Origin: Nemertoderma westbladi
Taxonomy: Eukaryota; Xenacoelomorpha; Nemertodermatida; Nemertodermatidae
DNA: 32,427 nucleotides
Direction of reading: 5' to 3'
Assembly: GCA_032718475.1 (NCBI GenBank)
Contig: JAUCBJ010001844.1
Coordinates: 1-32,427 of the forward strand
In this document: piece after piece, positions 29,844 to 32,427 of the stretch
Numbering within the stretch: position 1 is the first letter of the stretch
How the letters are laid out: each line of letters begins with the position of its first letter
Notes under the pieces: model-generated
Database searches by the model: none
What the model saw: the letters and a program-made list of their open reading frames with translations, nothing else
What the model was told of the DNA's origin: nothing
Translations under genes and position numbers: made by a program

Positions 29844-29876
29844 TTTTTTTTTGGGGGGGGGGGGGGGGGGGGGGGG
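29844..29876 (+). repeat. T9-G24 homopolymer junction
   Basis: Nine T followed by 24 uninterrupted G. Such G runs are length-unstable and error-prone in sequencing, so the exact count is uncertain. Confidence 0.9.
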
Positions 29877-30175
29877 TGCCTCTGAATTTCTACACTATAT
29901 TCCAGGTCATGGTGTAGTAAGTACGAGGAGTTACCTGTATGCCAGGGAGGGAGTAACACCCAAAGATGAACATTCAGTAACTATTCAACCGCTTTCTTTG
30001 CTACCCAGCATAAGCCAGGTTGGTTACCTTATCGCAGGGTTGGGTTGGCGCACAAGTTACGAAATTGTAATGGAGTGGTCAATAAATTCAAATTTCTGCA
30101 ACGTGTGATAATATTTTTGTCTGTTATACATAACGTCAGTGAGCCACTGTATTTCGTTATATTTATAGTTTTAAG

Positions 30176-30300
30176 CAGGGATGGCATAACGAAACGATAG
30201 AAATTTCATTTCGTTTTCAAAAATTTCGTTTTGTTTAGTTTTTTATCAATTCATGAAGTTTTAGTTTCGTTTCATAGATTTTAAAGTGAAAATATAATTT
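30176..30300 (+). mobile_element. Possible hAT-type terminus
   Basis: CAGGGATGGCATAACGAAAC resembles the CAGGGATGGCA ends common in hAT elements, followed by TTTCGTTT-rich subterminal repeats. No matching opposite end or target duplication was found in the window. The same 12 bases GCAGGGATGGCA at 32037-32048 lie in paxillin coding sequence and are a coincidence. Confidence 0.3.
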
Positions 30301-30751
30301 TCTGTAATAAAATTCTTATTACATGAAATAGTTAAAACACCAATCAGTGCCATCAACAATATACATTACTGTATAGTTATTATTATGTAAATGCACAAAC
30401 AGAACAAAGGCACAGGTACATACAATGTGACATGCAGTTTCCTACCCATGTCCCATATATACAATGGGACTGGAATTTATTTTATTAACGCAATTAATTA
30501 AATTATACAATTTATTAATAAGCAATGGCGTGTATAACAAAATATTGTAGCGGTACCGGTAAATACGTTTACTAACTTATGCGTGATCCTGTCAGTTAAT
30601 AGTATTGCACATTGCGCGTACAACCGACCGATGAGTGTTTATAAAGAAATTCTTGAGGACAGCCGTTCTAACTTACTATAATATTTAATTAATTCGTTAA
30701 TTAAGTACAATAAAATAAGAACAATCAACATGACTCGACATAAGTACAAGT

Positions 30752-30767
30752 TTTCCGAATTCGGAAA
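30752..30767. repeat. Perfect 16-bp palindrome
   Basis: TTTCCGAATTCGGAAA is exactly self-complementary and stands in otherwise A/T-rich DNA. It could bind a dimeric regulator or be chance; nothing nearby decides. Confidence 0.4.
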
Positions 30768-31350
30768 GAACGTGATAATTCTCTACTAATTGGCCCCAAT
30801 TGAATGATTTTTTCACCCGTATAATTAATTTATTAATTATTGCAGATAAGATAATTATATTTAATTGAAACTAACAGTTTTGGTGGATTACAATAAGTAT
30901 TCGCCTAATTTTTGTGACATAATTTGCATAATTAGATTGAAATATAGTAAAAGATTTACTAAAATAAACCCAATAAATATCTAAAACAATTCACTTTCTC
31001 AAATTCACAAAGGTTTAGGTCAACTTTTTATCCTGTTGTATTATAATTACGAGGTTAGATATCACACTACCCGCTAATGTTATGTAATGTACAATAATTT
31101 GCATAAACTTGTTTTTAATTCTTCATTTTCGATATATTATGACGTCACCTCTTCCAAAACAACACAAATTTTAATGACAAGTCTACGTTTTTATGTAATT
31201 TGAGATTTACTTTCTCATGTTGTGTTTAATTAAATTTGTGCTACAATTTTACAATTTATATATGTTAAAGAGCAAAAAATCGCTTTCAAACTTTACTTGA
31301 ATGACAGAAATCCTTTTTGCGGTCGAAATTTTAGTTAAATTAAATTTTAG

Positions 31351-31416
31351 TCAGTAGCCAGTAGTCAGTAGCCAGTACCTTTTTTCTTACAGTAATCAAG
31401 TCTAACGACTTGCTAA
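31351..31416 (-). mobile_element. Isolated type B Helentron 5' end, inverted
   Basis: Read on the minus strand, it starts TTAGCAAGTCGTTAGACTTG and continues ATTACTGTAAG (31386-31416), identical to the type B ends in the array. A decayed CTGG/CTGA-like tract (31351-31378) follows. The body and 3' terminus are absent. The base flanking the 5' end is T, as expected for T|T insertion. It lies about 600 bp past the paxillin stop codon and shows that the family also inserts singly. Confidence 0.75.
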
Positions 31417-32015
31417 ATAAAATGTCACCAAATATGTTTACATTTCCATATTTTCTCTTGGCGTTATTTTCCATAATTAAAGAAGTGACTTTTTCTCACG
31501 ATCTGGGGCCTAATTGGGACAAAAAGTAACATTTTAATTTATAATAATAACAATTATTATTTATTACGTTAATAACAAGGCAGTAACTGTACTAAGTTCA
31601 TAAATACTTTATAATTAAATTAAATAAATGATACAAATTACTAAAAGGGGTTTATCATTTCTAATCTAATGGGCCACAACTACACCGTAAATTCTTATAA
31701 TAATGATGATTAATGAAGCTAATCGGTTGCCAAAAGGAAAAACAATACAATATAACCCTGTTTATACTTTATATCACTGGCTTAATATAATTCTTTGGCT
31801 CGAATGACACAAATAAATAATATCGTAATGTTCGCACCGTAGCATTTAAACGGATGACGACTTTATCAGTAAATCTAAAGAGTTGTACGAAACGAATCTG
31901 TACCAATAGCGGTATCGGATTGTATCGTTAGCTATCGACGTACCGGTATATATAGGAGGGGAGAATAGCAGCGGCGGGGTTCAAACCAAAGCGAAGTTAA
32001 TGATAAAGAAACACT
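31417..32015 (-). other. Probable paxillin 3' untranslated region and downstream DNA
   Basis: About 600 AT-rich bases follow the paxillin stop codon on the minus strand. A minus-strand AATAAA at 31560-31565 is the clearest poly(A) signal, which would give a 3' UTR of about 450 bases. Where the transcript really ends is not shown by the sequence. Confidence 0.4.
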
Positions 32016-32427
32016 CTAACCGAATAACTTAATGAAGCAGGGATGGCAGTAAGGTTTGTCTTTATGTTCCTTGAAGGTTCCCTTATTGAGCTGCTTCAAA
32101 CAGAAGGAGCAGACGAAATGCTCCGGATGGAACTTAAGTCGCATCGCGGTTATACAACGACCGGTGATTGGCTTCCGGCAACCGGAACACATTGAGCCGC
32201 GTTTAGTGTGGTAGTGAGTCTCGCAGTACGGCAGATCGTCGTGTTCGAAGAAGGAACCGTCGGCGAACGGAGACCTGCAATCGGTGCAGACGAAGCAATG
32301 CGCGTGCCACTGGCCGCGCAACGCCGATATGTAGTTGTCCATGATGACCTCGTCGCATCCGCAGCACTTGGGCGCGAACATCGCGAAGTAATCCTCCTGG
32401 CAGTAGGCCTTCCCGCCCCGCTCGTGG
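32016..32427 (-). CDS. Pax: Paxillin, C-terminal part (end of LIM2, LIM3, LIM4); partial
   Basis: Paxillin is a focal-adhesion scaffold; its C-terminal LIM domains target it to adhesions and bind partners such as PTP-PEST-type phosphatases. The frame is open to the window edge and ends with TAG at 32016-32018. Numbering from the Met at 32379-32381, LIM3 ligands are C6, C9, H26, C29, C32, C35, C53 and H56. LIM4 ligands are C65, C68, H85, H88, C91, C94, C112 and C115. All are present. NYISAL, GSFFEH, PITGRCI and the C-terminal KLFG are paxillin-family hallmarks. Residues before that Met (HERGGKAYC, then YFA) are the end of LIM2, so the Met is internal. The coding GC content is far above its surroundings, and no break is seen. 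Hic-5/leupaxin are vertebrate relatives; invertebrates usually have one paxillin gene. Confidence 0.93.
   Translation of the reverse strand, partial: HERGGKAYCQEDYFAMFAPKCCGCDEVIMDNYISALRGQWHAHCFVCTDCRSPFADGSFFEHDDLPYCETHYHTKRGSMCSGCRKPITGRCITAMRLKFHPEHFVCSFCLKQLNKGTFKEHKDKPYCHPCFIKLFG

Larger units (their letters stand above)
29341..31350. other. AT-rich intergenic DNA
   Basis: No gene was recognised. Open frames near 29735-30108 exist only because they cross the poly-G run. The stretch holds the T/G homopolymer, a possible hAT terminus and a 16-bp palindrome, listed separately. Otherwise it is low-complexity A/T sequence. Confidence 0.6.

Noticed and set aside
29735-30108. Frames with Pro or Gly runs
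   Set aside because: They are created by the 24-base G run and have no similarity outside it.
31920-31960. TATATATAGG as a plus-strand core promoter
   Set aside because: No plus-strand gene follows; it lies in the probable 3' flank of the minus-strand paxillin gene.
32037-32048. GCAGGGATGGCA as a second hAT terminus pairing with 30176
   Set aside because: It encodes conserved LIM4 residues of paxillin and is in the same orientation as the 30176 copy, so it cannot be an inverted end.

Overview
The window is from a eukaryotic, invertebrate (probably arthropod) nuclear genome. It is AT-rich, repeat-dominated DNA with one recognisable host gene fragment: the 3' coding end of a paxillin gene, running on the minus strand off the right edge. 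The likely-arthropod assignment rests on paxillin residue choice, a BEL/Pao retrotransposon and a tRNA-derived SINE. It is an inference; the species cannot be told from this sequence.

Region 1 (1-15418) is an uninterrupted head-to-tail array of eleven non-autonomous rolling-circle elements that look like Helentrons/HINEs. Every complete 3' end has a hairpin 2-3 bases before CTAG, and a single T usually separates one copy's CTAG from the next copy's TAG. There are two end types. Type A has GGAACCG at the 5' end and CGGTTCC at the 3' end. Type B has GCAAGTC and GACTTGC. The 5' hairpin arms, the 3' inverted copy and the 3' hairpin always change together, even when the interior is a mosaic of the two families. 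Full type A copies carry a CTGG/CTGA tetranucleotide tract and three diverged 160/165-bp core repeats. Copy 1 carries two nested inverted-repeat transposons, one of them hAT-like with an 8-bp target duplication. Copy 9 carries about 585 bp of (GAGCC)n satellite.

Region 2 (15419-20795) starts with a small scrambled histone relic (an H3 C-terminus joined to an H4-like piece). About 5 kb of a 30-35-bp minisatellite follows, with an inverted left arm and an 852-bp higher-order period.

Region 3 (20796-24437) holds a tRNA-derived SINE with a perfect 15-bp target duplication, then a decayed BEL/Pao pol region. The pol remnant has RT, RNase H, zinc-finger and integrase parts with frameshifts and stops; gag, protease and LTRs were not recognised.

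Region 4 (24438-32015) is AT-rich intergenic DNA around a second minisatellite, a G-rich 44-bp unit repeated about 62 times with no net length change. An isolated type B Helentron 5' end, inverted, lies about 600 bp downstream of the paxillin stop codon.

Region 5 (32016-32427) is the paxillin coding sequence for LIM3 and LIM4, with all zinc ligands present. It is the only sequence here that looks maintained as protein. No tRNA, rRNA, CRISPR or intact transposase/Rep-helicase gene was seen.
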